Assembly (NCBI RefSeq): GCF_023100685.1
Contig: NZ_CP090064.1
Coordinates: 2,728,001-2,792,000, forward strand
Origin: Proteus vulgaris
GTDB taxonomy: Bacteria > Pseudomonadota > Gammaproteobacteria > Enterobacterales > Enterobacteriaceae
DNA length: 64,000 nt
Direction of reading: 5' to 3'
This document shows positions 42,448-53,873 of the stretch, in pieces. A model generated the notes under the pieces. It was given only the letters and a program-made list of their open reading frames with translations. It ran no database searches and was not told where the DNA came from. The stretch's first letter is position 1. Every line of letters begins with the position of its first letter. The position numbers and the translations under genes are program-made.

Positions 42448-43812
42448 TTACCAGCGGCTTTTCAGCAAGTTAGGCTGAATACCTCTGATTAAGTTGGCAT
42501 TGGTATAATCTTCTTGAATAATGCCCGCTTCAAATTCTTCACGGAAATATTTAATGGCGCTTTGTAAAGGTTCTACTGCACCCGGTGCGTGAGCACAGAA
42601 TGTGTGTCCTGGACTTAAAGAACGACATAAATGCTCAAGGGTTTCAATATCACCAGGGCGACCTTTACCGTTTTCTATCGCACGTAAGATTTCGACACTC
42701 CATGGCAAGCCATCACGACAAGGTGTACACCAGCCGCAAGATTCACGCGCAAAGAATTCTTCTAAGTTGCGAGTTAATGAAACCATATTAATTTCATTAT
42801 CTACTGCCATCGCAAGCGCTGTGCCTAAACGGCTACCTGCTTTTGCAATCGTGCCAAAATCCATTGGGAGGTCGAGATGATCTTCAGTTAGAAAGTCAGT
42901 ACCTGCACCACCCGGTTGCCATGCTTTCAGCTTAAGACCATCGCGCATACCGCCTGCGTAATCTTCAAGGATCTCACGCGCTGTTGTACCAAATGGTAAT
43001 TCCCATAAGCCCGGAAATTTCACGCGACCTGAGAATCCCATTAATTTAGTACCCGCATCTGGGCTTTTGCCTTCACTTAAGCCGATATACCAATCTTTGC
43101 CATGTTCAATAATCGCGGGCACATTACACAGTGTTTCAACGTTATTGACACAGGTTGGTTTACCCCATGCACCTGATGTTGCAGGGAATGGTGGTTTAGA
43201 GCGCGGGTTAGCACGACGACCTTCTAAGGAGTTGATTAATGCTGTTTCTTCACCACAGATGTAACGACCAGCACCTGTATGAACGAACAGTTCAAAATCA
43301 ATACCTGAACCGAAGATATTTTTACCAAGGAAACCCGCTGCTTTTGCTTCCTCGATTGCATGGCGTAAATGCTTAGCCGCTTCAATATATTCGCCACGAA
43401 GGAAAATATAACCACGATAAGCTTTTAGTGCGTGAGCACCGATAATCATCCCTTCAATTAACAGATGTGGAAGTTCTTCCATTAAGAGACGGTCTTTATA
43501 TGTTCCCGGCTCCATTTCATCTGCATTACAAAGGATGTAACGGATATTCATGCTTTCATCTTTTGGCATCAGGCTCCATTTCAAGCCTGTTGAGAATCCA
43601 GCACCACCACGACCTTTTAGGCCAGCATCTTTGACTTCTGTCGTAACTTCAGTCGGTGACATGCCTTTTAATGCTTTTTCTGCCGCTTTATAACCGTTTT
43701 TAGCACGGTATTCATCCAGCCATACAGGCTGACGATCATCGCGTAAGCGCCACGTTAGCGGGTGCGTTTCTGCGCTACGAATAATCGGTTTTGCTCCTGA
43801 AATTGCTGTCAT
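42448..43812 (-). CDS. nuoF: NADH-quinone oxidoreductase subunit F
   Basis: NuoF binds NADH and FMN and holds cluster N3, so it is the entry point for electrons. The 454-residue protein has [16 protein letters not shown] and [19 protein letters not shown] for nucleotide and flavin binding and [12 protein letters not shown] plus a distal cysteine in [11 protein letters not shown] for the cluster. It overlaps nuoE by four bases. Confidence 0.98.
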   Translation of the reverse strand: MTAISGAKPIIRSAETHPLTWRLRDDRQPVWLDEYRAKNGYKAAEKALKGMSPTEVTTEVKDAGLKGRGGAGFSTGLKWSLMPKDESMNIRYILCNADEMEPGTYKDRLLMEELPHLLIEGMIIGAHALKAYRGYIFLRGEYIEAAKHLRHAIEEAKAAGFLGKNIFGSGIDFELFVHTGAGRYICGEETALINSLEGRRANPRSKPPFPATSGAWGKPTCVNNVETLCNVPAIIEHGKDWYIGLSEGKSPDAGTKLMGFSGRVKFPGLWELPFGTTAREILEDYAGGMRDGLKLKAWQPGGAGTDFLTEDHLDLPMDFGTIAKAGSRLGTALAMAVDNEINMVSLTRNLEEFFARESCGWCTPCRDGLPWSVEILRAIENGKGRPGDIETLEHLCRSLSPGHTFCAHAPGAVEPLQSAIKYFREEFEAGIIQEDYTNANLIRGIQPNLLKSRW

Positions 43813-44354
43813 GGATACTGCTCCAGTAACGTTTCAATCTCTTCAGGTTTAACAAAGCTGTGAGTATCGTCATCTACCATCATGGTAGGACCTTTATCAC
43901 AATTACCTAAACAGCAGGTTGGCAGTAATGTAAAGCGACCATCTGGTGTTGTTTGACCAGGGATGATATTAAGATGCTTTTCAATTGCTGCTTGAATGCC
44001 TTGATAACCTGTAATATGACAAACCACGCTGTCACAAAAACGAATAATGTGACGACCAACGGGTTGACGGAAAATTTGGCTATAGAACGTAGCAACGCCT
44101 TCAACATCGCTAGCAGGGATCCCAAGAACATCCGCAATCGCATAGATTGCGCCGTCTTCCACCCATCCACGGTTCTTTTGCACAATTTTCAGTGCTTCTA
44201 TAGATGCTGCTCGCGGATCTTCGTAGTGATGTTTTTCTTGTTCAATTTCGGCACGTTCTTCTTCAGTTAATACAAACGTCGCTTTCTTTGAATGCGTGAC
44301 ATCAACAATTTCAATCTGCACCGCATCATCTTTTTGGTTTAATTCATTTTGCAT
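43809..44354 (-). CDS. nuoE: NADH-quinone oxidoreductase subunit E
   Basis: NuoE has a thioredoxin-like fold with a 2Fe-2S cluster (N1a) beside the flavin. The 181-residue protein shows cysteines in RFCDSVVC and LPTCCLGNC, the expected ligands. It is somewhat longer at the N-terminus than E. coli NuoE (166), with an extra charged leader; the ATG two bases after the nuoCD stop is the only close candidate, though an internal start is possible. Confidence 0.95.
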   Translation of the reverse strand: MQNELNQKDDAVQIEIVDVTHSKKATFVLTEEERAEIEQEKHHYEDPRAASIEALKIVQKNRGWVEDGAIYAIADVLGIPASDVEGVATFYSQIFRQPVGRHIIRFCDSVVCHITGYQGIQAAIEKHLNIIPGQTTPDGRFTLLPTCCLGNCDKGPTMMVDDDTHSFVKPEEIETLLEQYP

Positions 44355-44356
44355 GA

Positions 44357-46153
44357 TTAACGATCCACATCCGACATTACAAAATCAATACTTCCCAGAT
44401 ACACAATCAAGTCAGAAACCAAGCTACCGCGGATAACCGCTGGGATTTGTTGCAAGTGAGCAAAGCTAGGCGTACGAATACGTGTGCGATAGCTCATTGT
44501 GCTGCCATCACTGGTTAAGTAATAGCTGTTAATCCCTTTAGTGGCTTCAACCATCTGGAATGATTCATTAGCAGGCATAACCGGGCCCCATGAAACCTGT
44601 AAGAAGTGGTTAATCATGGTTTCGATATGCTGTAATGTGCGCTCTTTTGGTGGAGGCGTTGTCAGTGGATGATCTGCTTTAAATGGCCCTTCTGGCATGT
44701 TTTTATAGCACTGTTCCAAGATGCGTAAGCTCTGGCGTAGCTCTTCTACTTTCAGCATTACACGATCGTAACAGTCACCATTACTTGCGACAGGAATTTC
44801 AAATTCAAAGTTTTCATAACCTGAATATGGACGCCATTTACGCACGTCAAACTCAACGCCTGTTGAACGAAGACCTGCACCTGTGACACCCCACTCTAAC
44901 GCTTCTTTCGAGTTATATGAGGCGACACCGATAGTACGACCTTTCAAAATACTGTTTTGTAACGCTGCTTTTACGTAAGAATCTAGACGTTTTGGCATCC
45001 AATCTAAGAATTCACGTAATAAGCGTTCCCAACCGCGTGGTAAGTCATGAGCAACACCACCGATACGGAACCATGCAGGGTGCATACGGAATCCAGTAAT
45101 CGCTTCAACGATGTTGTAAACTTTCTGACGGTCAGTAAAGGCGAAGAACACCGGTGTCATTGCACCAACGTCTTGGATAAAGGTACTGATATACAGTAAG
45201 TGGCTATTAATACGAAATAGCTCAGACAGCATGACACGAATGACTTTAACGCGTTCAGGCACTTCAATACCGGCAAGTTTTTCCACTGCAAGTACATAAG
45301 GCATTTCGTTAACGCATCCGCCAAGGTATTCGATTCGATCTGTATATGGGATATAGCTGTGCCAAGATTGGCGCTCACCCATTTTTTCAGCACCACGGTG
45401 GTGATAACCCACGTCAGGCACACAGTCGACGATTTCCTCGCCATCAAGCTGAAGAATAATACGGAATGCACCGTGAGAGGATGGATGGTTAGGGCCGAGG
45501 TTTAAGAACATAAAGTCCTCATTCTCCGTACCGCGTTTCATTCCCCACTCTTCAGGTTTAAATGTCAGCGATTCCATTTCCAGATCCTGCTTCTGCTTTG
45601 TCAGCACATAAGGATCGAACTCTGTCGCACGAGCAGGATAATCTTTACGCAGTGGATGACCTTCCCAATCAGGAAGCATCATTATACGGCGTAAATTTGG
45701 GTGCCCATTAAAGACAATCCCAAACATATCCCAGACTTCACGCTCATACCAATTCGAGTTAGGAAAGAGAGATGTGATTGTCGGAACATTAAGATCATTT
45801 TCACTTAATGCGACTTTCAACATAATATCTTTATTACGATCGATTGATATCAGATGATAGAAAACGGAAAAGTCTGCTGCGGGCAAGCCTTGACGATGCG
45901 TACGAAGGCGCTCATCAAAGCCATGCATATCAAACAGCATGACATAAGGTTTTGGTAAAGATTTGAGGTATTGCATTACCTCAATGAGTTGTTCCCGCTT
46001 AACCCAAACAACTGGCATGCCAGTACGAGTAGGCTGGAACGTAAACGCATCTGGCCCAAATTTCTGACGCAGTTCATTAACCACCTGATCATCAATATGA
46101 TCGGTCGTTTCCCACGCTGGCCGAGCGCCTTTTTGCGCTATCTGATCGGTCAT
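44357..46153 (-). CDS. nuoC: NADH-quinone oxidoreductase fused subunit C/D
   Basis: This 598-residue protein fuses the 30-kDa (NuoC, residues about 1-190) and 49-kDa (NuoD, about 210-598) subunits, as in E. coli. The NuoC part shows ERELWDMFGI-like [14 protein letters not shown] and HPLRKDYPA; the NuoD part has [12 protein letters not shown] and the YHHRGAEK and C-terminal DRTIDFV-like [10 protein letters not shown] ends that line the quinone cavity. It also goes by nuoCD. Confidence 0.97.
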   Translation of the reverse strand: MTDQIAQKGARPAWETTDHIDDQVVNELRQKFGPDAFTFQPTRTGMPVVWVKREQLIEVMQYLKSLPKPYVMLFDMHGFDERLRTHRQGLPAADFSVFYHLISIDRNKDIMLKVALSENDLNVPTITSLFPNSNWYEREVWDMFGIVFNGHPNLRRIMMLPDWEGHPLRKDYPARATEFDPYVLTKQKQDLEMESLTFKPEEWGMKRGTENEDFMFLNLGPNHPSSHGAFRIILQLDGEEIVDCVPDVGYHHRGAEKMGERQSWHSYIPYTDRIEYLGGCVNEMPYVLAVEKLAGIEVPERVKVIRVMLSELFRINSHLLYISTFIQDVGAMTPVFFAFTDRQKVYNIVEAITGFRMHPAWFRIGGVAHDLPRGWERLLREFLDWMPKRLDSYVKAALQNSILKGRTIGVASYNSKEALEWGVTGAGLRSTGVEFDVRKWRPYSGYENFEFEIPVASNGDCYDRVMLKVEELRQSLRILEQCYKNMPEGPFKADHPLTTPPPKERTLQHIETMINHFLQVSWGPVMPANESFQMVEATKGINSYYLTSDGSTMSYRTRIRTPSFAHLQQIPAVIRGSLVSDLIVYLGSIDFVMSDVDR

Positions 46154-46229
46154 TTCTATTCACCACAACTTTGATCAGGGTTACTATGATCGCAACACAT
46201 TGCTCTGGTTACGTCTTAGGCAAAAGCCT

Positions 46230-46904
46230 TTAAATTTCGTCAGGAGTACGCAGATTTTTGACTGCGATACGCTCACCGTGTTTTCTTTCTCGTTCTGATT
46301 GCATATTGGCACGGTAAACGCCTTGGTCGCCGACAACCCATGATAATGGGCGACGTTCTTTACCAATGGACTCTTGTAATAACATTAATGCTTGCATATA
46401 AGCTTCAGGGCGTGGCGGACATCCAGGAATATACACATCAACTGGAATGAACTTATCCACACCTTGCACTACGGAATAGATGTCATACATACCACCAGAG
46501 TTAGCACATGCACCCATAGAGATAACCCATTTAGGTTCTAACATCTGATCGTATAAACGCTGAATAACCGGTGCCATTTTCGTAAAGCAAGTACCTGCAA
46601 CCACCATAAAGTCAGCTTGACGAGGGGATGCACGTAATACTTCTGAACCAAAACGAGCCACGTCATGCACAGCTGTAAATGACGTCACCATCTCAACGTA
46701 ACAACAAGAAAGACCAAAGTTATATGGCCATAAAGAGTTTTTCCGTCCCCAGTTCACAACGTCATGCAACGCATGTTCCAGTTTTCCCATATACACGCTG
46801 CGATGAACGTGAGCATCTAATGGGTCACTGACAATTTCCTGTGATTGCAGGGGATAACGGTCATTCTCACCGTTCGGATCTATGCGGGTGAGGGTATAAT
46901 CCAT
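46230..46904 (-). CDS. nuoB: NADH-quinone oxidoreductase subunit B
   Basis: NuoB holds cluster N2, the last iron-sulfur centre before quinone. The 224-residue protein shows the unusual paired cysteines in LSCCYVEM and the further ligands in GTCFTKMAP and PGCPPRPEA. It lies 76 bases upstream of nuoCD and 17 bases after nuoA. Confidence 0.98.
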   Translation of the reverse strand: MDYTLTRIDPNGENDRYPLQSQEIVSDPLDAHVHRSVYMGKLEHALHDVVNWGRKNSLWPYNFGLSCCYVEMVTSFTAVHDVARFGSEVLRASPRQADFMVVAGTCFTKMAPVIQRLYDQMLEPKWVISMGACANSGGMYDIYSVVQGVDKFIPVDVYIPGCPPRPEAYMQALMLLQESIGKERRPLSWVVGDQGVYRANMQSERERKHGERIAVKNLRTPDEI

Positions 46905-46921
46905 TTCTAATGCCTCGCTTA

Positions 46922-47374
46922 TTACTGCTGCGGATGTTTGCCGCTGGTTAATCGAACATGGCTTTTACTCGCAGTTTCACGGCGAGAGCGAATAGGCGTC
47001 CAATCTAATGCACCTATGCGAACCAAATAGAATAATCCAGCTAATAAAATAGCGATGAAGACTGATGCTTCAATAAAGCCTAACCAGCCGACTTCACGAA
47101 CGGAAACAGCCCAGGCATAAAGAAACAGTGCTTCAACATCGAAAATAACGAAAAACATGGCAACTAAATAGAATTTAGCCGACATGCGCAGACGAGCGCT
47201 GCCAACAGAATCAAGACCAGATTCATAAGGAACATGCTTTGCCCTTGCCTGTGCGCGTCCGCCTAAATAGCGGGCACCCAACAACATGAGCGAACATAAC
47301 CCCAATGCGCCTATGAGGAAGACAGCAAATGCCCAATGATGGGCGATAACTTCGGTGGTTGTAGACATACTCAT
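46922..47374 (-). CDS. nuoA: NADH-quinone oxidoreductase subunit A
   Basis: NuoA is a three-helix membrane subunit near the quinone site and is the first gene of the operon. The 150-residue protein begins [16 protein letters not shown] as in E. coli and contains [19 protein letters not shown], with conserved acidic residues in a membrane helix. Upstream is an 800-bp noncoding region where the nuo promoter must lie. Confidence 0.96.
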   Translation of the reverse strand: MSMSTTTEVIAHHWAFAVFLIGALGLCSLMLLGARYLGGRAQARAKHVPYESGLDSVGSARLRMSAKFYLVAMFFVIFDVEALFLYAWAVSVREVGWLGFIEASVFIAILLAGLFYLVRIGALDWTPIRSRRETASKSHVRLTSGKHPQQ

Positions 47375-48174
47375 TGCTTACTCATCAAAGGTGGTGTCAA
47401 TTAACCAACTCTTATCCGGCGGTTTACACCACATTTCTAATTACGAAAAAAAAGGCGAATTAAACAGGCTTGCTAATTAAAGAAATAATAACAGTCTATT
47501 TATACCTTTCTTATTTTTTAGAAAACTTTGTAATAAATTACGCTGTTTTCTATCGCGATTTAACAAATTTAACACTCATTTTTAACACCCAATTACTGGC
47601 TAATGCTAAAACGTGTCAGTCAATCTACAAAATTTTTGCTAACACGCTTAGTCTAACCGATAATTCGATTTTACTACACCAGTATCTCAGGAAAAACCTG
47701 ACTCAACACAGGCAAATGTGCCTTATTTTCTTGATCAAACTCACAAAATAGTCGAAAAAATACTTAATCAGTTTAAAATTTATCCAAATTTTAACAAATT
47801 AACTTTCCAATATTGTGGAGGAGGTCAAATATCCGTTTTGATTTGCGTTTTTATTCTCTAAAAACCTAGACAATCTTTTTATTTGTTAACAAATCCTACA
47901 ACTGATTAACCCAGGAGGAAGTTAAACATTTTTTTAACAAGCAGTTAAGGCGGTTATGGAATGAAATGTCACAAAGATAAATACATAAATCAACATAAAT
48001 ATTAACATAATGTTACTACATACAAATATGACAATAAAAAAACGGAAATAAATGCGCTTAATTGCATCTATTCCCGTTTATCATTATTCATCACTATTCA
48101 GTCTTATTTGACTGTTTTTTTAATCTTTAATTTTTGTGTTTTAACACTCAATATTTACACAACGATTAATGTGA
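47375..48174. other. nuoA-lrhA noncoding region
   Basis: Eight hundred bases of AT-rich DNA with no supported gene; a 93-codon frame at 47470-47751 has composition and start context of noncoding DNA. Many GTTAA/TTAAC motifs (for example near 47800, 47885 and 47935) could serve ArcA-type regulators, which control nuo in E. coli, but none is a clean site. GGAGGAGG at about 47817 and AGGAGGA near 47912 look like ribosome sites but lead to no ATG frame. The lrhA terminator lies at the right end. Confidence 0.5.
48034..48079 (-). terminator. lrhA terminator
   Basis: On the minus strand AAACGG...CCGTTT with inner AATA/TATT and ATGC/GCAT pairings forms an interrupted long stem, followed by seven T. 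Confidence 0.7.
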
Positions 48175-49092
48175 TTATTCCAGATCAGTAGAGCTAATAT
48201 CTTCAGGTGCAGTGACGGTATAAGGTGTTTTCTTGTTTTCAATTGCATTGAATACTGTTAACACCGCTTCATTTTGTTCATCAAAGTTACGATATAACCA
48301 ATATTGTGTTTCAGGTAAACGCGGTAAACCTTCGCTTTCGCCTAAAATACGTAAATCGGCATTTTGCATTTCAAGTGGACGCGCTGTAATACCCACTTCT
48401 GCATTTACGGCAGCACGAACAGCAGATAAAGAAGCCGCTTCATAAGCAATACGCCATTGAATGCCCGCATCATCTAGTGTGTTCGTTGCTAATTGACGGA
48501 ATGGGTTTGTTTCATCCATCACAACTAAAGGGAGCGGCTCATTCATTTGTATTTGGAAATCAGGTGCACAGTGCCATAACACAGGTGCAGTGCGTAACGC
48601 TGTACGTGGATGATGACCAATACGGGCTGTTGTTAATGCTAAATCAATTTCATGATTATCTAGCATTGTTTCAATATATTGAGAACGTTTAATACGTACA
48701 TCAACCGCTAAACGTGGATATACTGATGCGATACGATTTAATAAAAAAGGCAATAAAGTATCAACAGAGTCGTCAGAGGCACCAATACGTAGTTCCCCTT
48801 CCGCATCGCTATACGTTAATGATGCAGTTGCATCATCATTCGCACGTAAAATTTGACGTGCATAACCTAATAATTGAAGGCCATGCTCTGTAAGTAACTT
48901 ATTACGACCATGACGGGCGAAAAGCTCTCTGCCCACCAATTGCTCTAAACGTTGCATCTGCTGACTAACCGCAGACTGGGTTCGACATACGGCAGCTGCA
49001 GCGGCTGCAAACGTGTTTAAATCTGCTACAGCTACAAACGTTCTAAGCAGATCGAGGTCGAGATTCATTATCGGACGATTTGCATTAATCAT
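48175..49092 (-). CDS. lrhA: LysR-family regulator LrhA (HexA)
   Basis: LrhA represses flagellar and motility genes in E. coli, and HexA orthologues control exoenzymes and surface behaviour in related bacteria. The 305-residue protein has a LysR N-terminal helix-turn-helix ([35 protein letters not shown] region, residues about 15-75) nearly identical to E. coli LrhA and a more divergent effector domain. It lies between alaA and nuoA as in E. coli, with long noncoding DNA on both sides. In a swarming genus it is a likely link between metabolism and motility. Confidence 0.92.
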   Translation of the reverse strand: MINANRPIMNLDLDLLRTFVAVADLNTFAAAAAAVCRTQSAVSQQMQRLEQLVGRELFARHGRNKLLTEHGLQLLGYARQILRANDDATASLTYSDAEGELRIGASDDSVDTLLPFLLNRIASVYPRLAVDVRIKRSQYIETMLDNHEIDLALTTARIGHHPRTALRTAPVLWHCAPDFQIQMNEPLPLVVMDETNPFRQLATNTLDDAGIQWRIAYEAASLSAVRAAVNAEVGITARPLEMQNADLRILGESEGLPRLPETQYWLYRNFDEQNEAVLTVFNAIENKKTPYTVTAPEDISSTDLE

Positions 49093-49945
49093 TGTTTATT
49101 CTTCACTTATTTTTGATTTTTAAATTACATATACCTGGTGTTTTTTATCAAAAGTCTAAAAAAGACTTCTAATTAGACAGTACTCTACTCTGAAAAGGAG
49201 AGCAAAGACATACCGAATACTTTACATTTGTTTCTTATCGTTTACACCTCCTAGATAGAAAGGAATTGCATCTTTTTGTAACAAATTAAATTTTATTATC
49301 ATTTCAAGCATTCACAAGAAAGAACTGCATACCATCATCACAAGTTAGACTTGGATCATACTATATTGCTTTCTCGTACATAAATTTTAACATTTTGAAA
49401 ATAATTTAAATTATCTTAACTATACATTCCAATTTAAGTATCTTCCCCTATAAATTAAATTTAAGATTTAAATTTAATTTATACTTAAACTGATTGATTG
49501 CTATAGAATAAAGTAGATTTAACCATATTATTTGAAAATTTAATATATTAAGTCAGATAATACAAATCCGATAAAATTATTCAATAATTGATTATGCAAC
49601 ATTCCATCTATCTATGTATCACATCAACTTATTTCTGATAACCACACTAAAAAGCCCTTATTCACCAGAATAATAATCCAGAATTATTCTTGAAACTGAA
49701 ATATAAATCTCACATAAGCCACACAATCAGTCATCAAAATAACATTCTAAGAATAAACTGACCTTTTACACCAAAAATTACCTAGCATCTTCAAAAGTTT
49801 GTAACGTAAGAGTAGAGTGATAGAACAGTTATTTGCTGGGACAGCCTTTTCATTTGTATCTTTCTATATGAATAGCAATTGGCGATAAATGTCGCTAAGT
49901 CGCCACAGTAGAGATACACGTCAGACCCTATTAGGTAAACGCGCT
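49093..49945. other. lrhA-alaA noncoding region
   Basis: About 850 bp of very AT-rich DNA between divergent genes with no supported ORF. It holds an all-AT perfect inverted repeat at 49449-49483 and a smaller one (AAGTCT/AGACTT near 49152-49168) close to lrhA. Such tracts often bind H-NS-type proteins; promoters for both flanking genes must be here, but I cannot pin them down. The region right before alaA (from about 49870) resembles the E. coli alaA leader. Confidence 0.5.
49449..49483. repeat. All-AT 16-bp perfect inverted repeat
   Basis: Arms 49449-49464 and 49468-49483 are exact complements around the triplet GAT and contain only A and T. There is no T run or gene end here, so it is not an obvious terminator. 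It could extrude as a cruciform or be a chance product of the AT-rich context. Confidence 0.7.
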
Positions 49946-51160
49946 ATGAATCAGATTAAAAAATCAAACAAACTCGAACATGTCTGTTACGACATTAGAG
50001 GTCCGGTTTTGCAAGAAGCAAAACGTCTGGAAGAAGAAGGTAATAAAGTTTTAAAACTCAATATTGGTAACCCGGCACCTTTTGGCTTTGAAGCACCTGA
50101 TGAAATTTTAGTAGATGTTATTCGCAATCTACCAAGCTCACAGGGCTATAGTGATTCAAAAGGACTGTTCTCTGCGCGCAAAGCAATCATGCAGCATTAT
50201 CAAGCTCGTGACATGCGTGACGTCACTGTTGAAGACATCTATATTGGTAACGGTGTTTCTGAATTAATCGTACAAGCGATGCAAGCCTTATTAAATAATG
50301 GCGATGAAATGCTGGTACCAGCTCCAGATTATCCTTTATGGACAGCAGCTGTTTCCCTTTCCGGGGGAAACGCAGTTCATTATATGTGTGATGAACAGCA
50401 AGGCTGGTTCCCTGATCTCGATGATATTCGTAGCAAAATTACAAAAAATACCCGTGGTATTGTCATTATCAATCCAAACAATCCAACAGGTGCGGTATAT
50501 AGCAAAGATATTTTGATGGAAATCGTTGAAATAGCTCGTCAGCATGACCTAATTATCTTCGCCGACGAAATCTACGATAAAATTCTCTATGATGATGCCG
50601 AACACCACTCTATTGCAGCAATGGCTCCTGACTTATTAACAGTCACCTTTAACGGCTTATCAAAAACCTATCGCGTTGCAGGTTTCCGCCAAGGTTGGAT
50701 GGTATTAAACGGCCCTAAAAAGCATGCTAAAAGCTACATTGAAGGCTTAAATATGCTGGCTTCCATGCGGTTATGCGCCAACGTTCCGATGCAACACGCC
50801 ATTCAAACTGCATTAGGTGGTTATCAAAGTATTAGCGAATTTATTCTACCGGGTGGTCGCTTATACGAACAACGCAATCGTGCTTGGGAACTGATCAATC
50901 AAATTCCTGGTGTGTCTTGCGTTAAACCTATGGGTGCATTGTATATGTTCCCTAAAATAGACCTTAATCGCTACAGTATTAAAGACGATCAGAAAATGAT
51001 CCTTGATTTATTACTGCAAGAAAAAGTGTTACTGGTACAAGGTACGGCCTTTAACTGGCCATATCCAGACCATTTCCGTATCGTCACCCTTCCCCGTGAA
51101 GATGATTTAGATATGGCAATTCAAAAATTTGGGCGCTTTATTGTGGGTTATCACCAATAA
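49946..51160 (+). CDS. alaA: Alanine aminotransferase AlaA
   Basis: AlaA transfers the amino group of glutamate to pyruvate. The 404-residue fold-type I aminotransferase shows NPNNPTGAVYS, DEIYDKILYDD and the PLP lysine in FNGLSKTYRVAGFRQGW. From MNQIKKSNKLEHVCYDIRGPV it aligns end to end with E. coli AlaA (405 residues). The frame is open 19 codons upstream, but that extension is not conserved, so I start at 49946. Confidence 0.95.
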   Translation: MNQIKKSNKLEHVCYDIRGPVLQEAKRLEEEGNKVLKLNIGNPAPFGFEAPDEILVDVIRNLPSSQGYSDSKGLFSARKAIMQHYQARDMRDVTVEDIYIGNGVSELIVQAMQALLNNGDEMLVPAPDYPLWTAAVSLSGGNAVHYMCDEQQGWFPDLDDIRSKITKNTRGIVIINPNNPTGAVYSKDILMEIVEIARQHDLIIFADEIYDKILYDDAEHHSIAAMAPDLLTVTFNGLSKTYRVAGFRQGWMVLNGPKKHAKSYIEGLNMLASMRLCANVPMQHAIQTALGGYQSISEFILPGGRLYEQRNRAWELINQIPGVSCVKPMGALYMFPKIDLNRYSIKDDQKMILDLLLQEKVLLVQGTAFNWPYPDHFRIVTLPREDDLDMAIQKFGRFIVGYHQ

Positions 51161-51180
51161 AATTGTCTTCTATTAGAGAA

Positions 51181-51217
51181 AACGCAGTATAACAACCCGT
51201 TATATTGCGTTTTTTTA
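51181..51217 (+). terminator. alaA terminator
   Basis: AACGCAGTATAAC and GTTATATTGCGTT pair with one mismatch and run into seven T. Confidence 0.85.
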
Positions 51218-51295
51218 TTTTCTTTTTTATTGACGTTTACATCTGTTAGTTATCCACTCACAATAATGTCATCAATCACGCAATTGGGAGATATT

Positions 51296-51877
51296 ATGAG
51301 TTACTTTTTTGCCCACCTTTCTCGCTTGAAACTCATTACTCGTTGGCCTTTAATGCGTAATATTCGCCAAGAAAATGTTTCTGAGCACAGTTTACAAGTC
51401 GCTTTTGTCGCCCATGCTTTAGCGGTGATTAAAAATCGTAAGTTTGATGGTAATGTCAATGCGGAGCGTATTGCATTACAAGCGATGTATCATGATGCCA
51501 GCGAAGTGATCACTGGCGATATGCCAACCCCAATTAAGTACCATAATCCACAGATTGCTCATGAATATAAAAAAATAGAAAAATACGCACAGCAAAAATT
51601 AATTGAAATGCTACCCGAAGAATTACAAGAAGATTTTCGTCCTCTTATTGATGAACAATTACATAGTGAGGAAGAAACCTTTATTGTCAAACAAGCTGAT
51701 AGTTTATGTGCTTATTTAAAATGCCTTGAAGAACTTGCTGCAGGTAACAGTGAATTTAATCTAGCAAAAAATCGCTTAGAAAAAACATTGGCAGAAAGAC
51801 ACAGCCCTGAAATGGACTATTTTATGAAGGTGTTTGTACCTGGGTTTAGTTTATCTCTTGATGAAATTAGTGAGTAA
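51296..51877 (+). CDS. yfbR: 5'-Deoxynucleotidase YfbR
   Basis: YfbR dephosphorylates deoxyribonucleoside 5'-monophosphates, trimming nucleotide pools. The 193-residue HD-domain protein has the metal ligands in [19 protein letters not shown] and [10 protein letters not shown]. The ATG at 51296 is preceded by GGGAG at the right distance and matches the E. coli N-terminus ([11 protein letters not shown]), so the 22 upstream codons are excluded. It ends convergent with yfbS. Confidence 0.93.
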   Translation: MSYFFAHLSRLKLITRWPLMRNIRQENVSEHSLQVAFVAHALAVIKNRKFDGNVNAERIALQAMYHDASEVITGDMPTPIKYHNPQIAHEYKKIEKYAQQKLIEMLPEELQEDFRPLIDEQLHSEEETFIVKQADSLCAYLKCLEELAAGNSEFNLAKNRLEKTLAERHSPEMDYFMKVFVPGFSLSLDEISE

Positions 51878-51883
51878 ATGATC

Positions 51884-51920
51884 AAAAAACGCCGTTTATA
51901 ATAACTAAACGGCGTTTCAG
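51884..51920. terminator. Bidirectional terminator yfbR/yfbS
   Basis: AAACGCCGTTTA and TAAACGGCGTTT form a perfect 12-base stem with A and T runs outside. Confidence 0.88.
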
Positions 51921-51934
51921 AAAAATGCAGAACA

Positions 51935-53764
51935 TTAGAATGGAAATAATAGCGGGATCAAGAATACGCTAATAAACATTACAATAATCGTAAATGGCAC
52001 ACCAATCTTAATAAAATCTGCAAATTTATAACCGCCAGGTTCAAGAATAAGTGTATTAACTGGTGATGATACAGGTGTCATAAATGCGGCTGATGCAGCA
52101 ACACCAATCACCATTGCAAATGGTAACGGTGAGACATTCATTTGGTTTGCAGCGGCAATCGCAATGGGAGCCATTAATACCGCCGTTGCCGTATTTGAGA
52201 TAAACAACCCAATTGATGCGCAGAGTACAAATAAACATACCAACATCACTTGAGGCCCTGCACTACCAGCGACATCCATTAAACCATTTACAATAAGCTC
52301 AATACCGCCCGTTTTTTGTAATGCCGCGGCAAATGGCATCATACCCACAATCAAGATAATACTTGGCCAATGGATAGAACGATAGGCACTTTCCATATCA
52401 ATACAACGGAATTTACCCATTAATAAACAAGCAATAAGTGCAGCAATAAAGTTAGGCACTTCATTTGTCACCATTAATGCCACCATTAATGCTAACGAAA
52501 ATAATGCATGAGGTGCTTGTGATGAAGCTGGCGCAACCGTTTCAATTTCTGCGGCTAAATTTAACACGATAAAATTACGTGGTTTAGTCGATAAAACCCG
52601 AATAAGCTTCCAATCACCAATAACCAACAACACATCACCAAGGCGTAATGGCTCATCAACAATTTTACCCGGTAACGCATTACCTTCTCGCCGAATAGCA
52701 ACAACGTTTAACCCGTAGCGAGTACGGAATTTTATCTCTCTTAATGATTTGCCTAATAACTCTGAATCTGGATTCATAGATACTTCAGCAAGACCGACAT
52801 CGCGGGATTGTTCTGAGAAATATTCTCCTCGTAATACCATCGGCTCTAGCATCTGTTCACGGCAAAATTCGCGCAAATCAACATCACTGGCAGACATATC
52901 TATCAATAAAACATCACGCTCTCTTAATTCAGTGCCCCCTGTTGCGCTGACCATCACACGCCGAAACCGCCTCCAGCGTTCGATACCAACAACGTTTGCA
53001 CCATAACGAGAACGTAGGTGCAATTCATCAAGTGAATGACCTACAAGTGGGGAGCCTTTACGAATGGCTAAACGACGAGCACGTCCTGCTAATTGATAAT
53101 CACGAATAAGATCACGGAAAGTACGACGATAAGCCTCTTTTTGCTTCCCATTATCGTTATTTCCTAACCAACGACGTACTACCAGCATATATAGAATACC
53201 GGCAAACAATACAGCAATACCAATTGGTGTAATGGAGAAAAATTGAAAACTTGGCAATCCTTCTCTGACTAATTCACTGTTAACAACCATATTAGGCGGA
53301 GTCGCCACTAAGGTCATTAATCCACTGATAAGGCCCGCAAAACCTAGCGGCATCATTAAACGACCTGGTGATGTTTTCATCCGAGCAGCAACGCTCAGCA
53401 CAACAGGGATAAAGATAGCTACCACGCCCGTTGAGCTCATGAAAGCCCCCAAACTTGCAACACATATCATTAATAGCACAAGCATTTTAACTTCACTGCT
53501 ACCCGCAACACGTACAAGCCAGTCACCCATTTGATAAGCCACGCCTGTTCTCACTAACCCTTCGCCAATAACAAAAAGGGCAGCAATAAGTAATACGTTA
53601 GGATCACTAAATCCTACTGTGGCTTCATTTAATGTAAGTGTACCGCTAAGAACGAATGCGATGATGACAAGTAAAGCGACCACATCCATGCGGATTTTGT
53701 TGGTCGTAAAAAGGACAATAGCTATCAATAGCAGGCTTAAAACCCATAATAATTCGCTATTCAA
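51935..53764 (-). CDS. yfbS: DASS-family transporter YfbS with two TrkA-C domains
   Basis: This inner-membrane protein of about 609 residues has two blocks of membrane helices (about 5-195 and 400-608) around a cytoplasmic middle with two RCK_C/TrkA-C domains (near 215-300 and 305-390). The family (SLC13/DASS-like, ArsB-NhaD superfamily) imports anions, but the YfbS substrate is unknown. [15 protein letters not shown] and [13 protein letters not shown] are the paired transporter motifs. Translation probably starts at TTG 53764, which has GAGG five bases upstream and aligns with E. coli MNGEL; the frame is open to 53782. Confidence 0.88.
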   Translation of the reverse strand: MNSELLWVLSLLLIAIVLFTTNKIRMDVVALLVIIAFVLSGTLTLNEATVGFSDPNVLLIAALFVIGEGLVRTGVAYQMGDWLVRVAGSSEVKMLVLLMICVASLGAFMSSTGVVAIFIPVVLSVAARMKTSPGRLMMPLGFAGLISGLMTLVATPPNMVVNSELVREGLPSFQFFSITPIGIAVLFAGILYMLVVRRWLGNNDNGKQKEAYRRTFRDLIRDYQLAGRARRLAIRKGSPLVGHSLDELHLRSRYGANVVGIERWRRFRRVMVSATGGTELRERDVLLIDMSASDVDLREFCREQMLEPMVLRGEYFSEQSRDVGLAEVSMNPDSELLGKSLREIKFRTRYGLNVVAIRREGNALPGKIVDEPLRLGDVLLVIGDWKLIRVLSTKPRNFIVLNLAAEIETVAPASSQAPHALFSLALMVALMVTNEVPNFIAALIACLLMGKFRCIDMESAYRSIHWPSIILIVGMMPFAAALQKTGGIELIVNGLMDVAGSAGPQVMLVCLFVLCASIGLFISNTATAVLMAPIAIAAANQMNVSPLPFAMVIGVAASAAFMTPVSSPVNTLILEPGGYKFADFIKIGVPFTIIVMFISVFLIPLLFPF

Positions 53765-53873
53765 AATGGCCTCGATCAGCAATAAGTGAAAACAGGTTAA
53801 GACATCAATTCACTACATTGATAAGTAGACCATTTTTACATCGATAAGTCTTCTAGTATGATCAAAGAAAAGA

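Noticed and set aside
47729..47745. FNR site from TTGATCAA near nuo
   Set aside because: The half sites lack the four-base spacer of an FNR site.
47470..47751. 93-codon plus-strand frame upstream of nuoA
   Set aside because: No recognisable domain, no ribosome site at its start, and composition like the surrounding noncoding DNA.
51230..51295. Upstream extension of yfbR
   Set aside because: A consensus ribosome site and homology both place the start at 51296.
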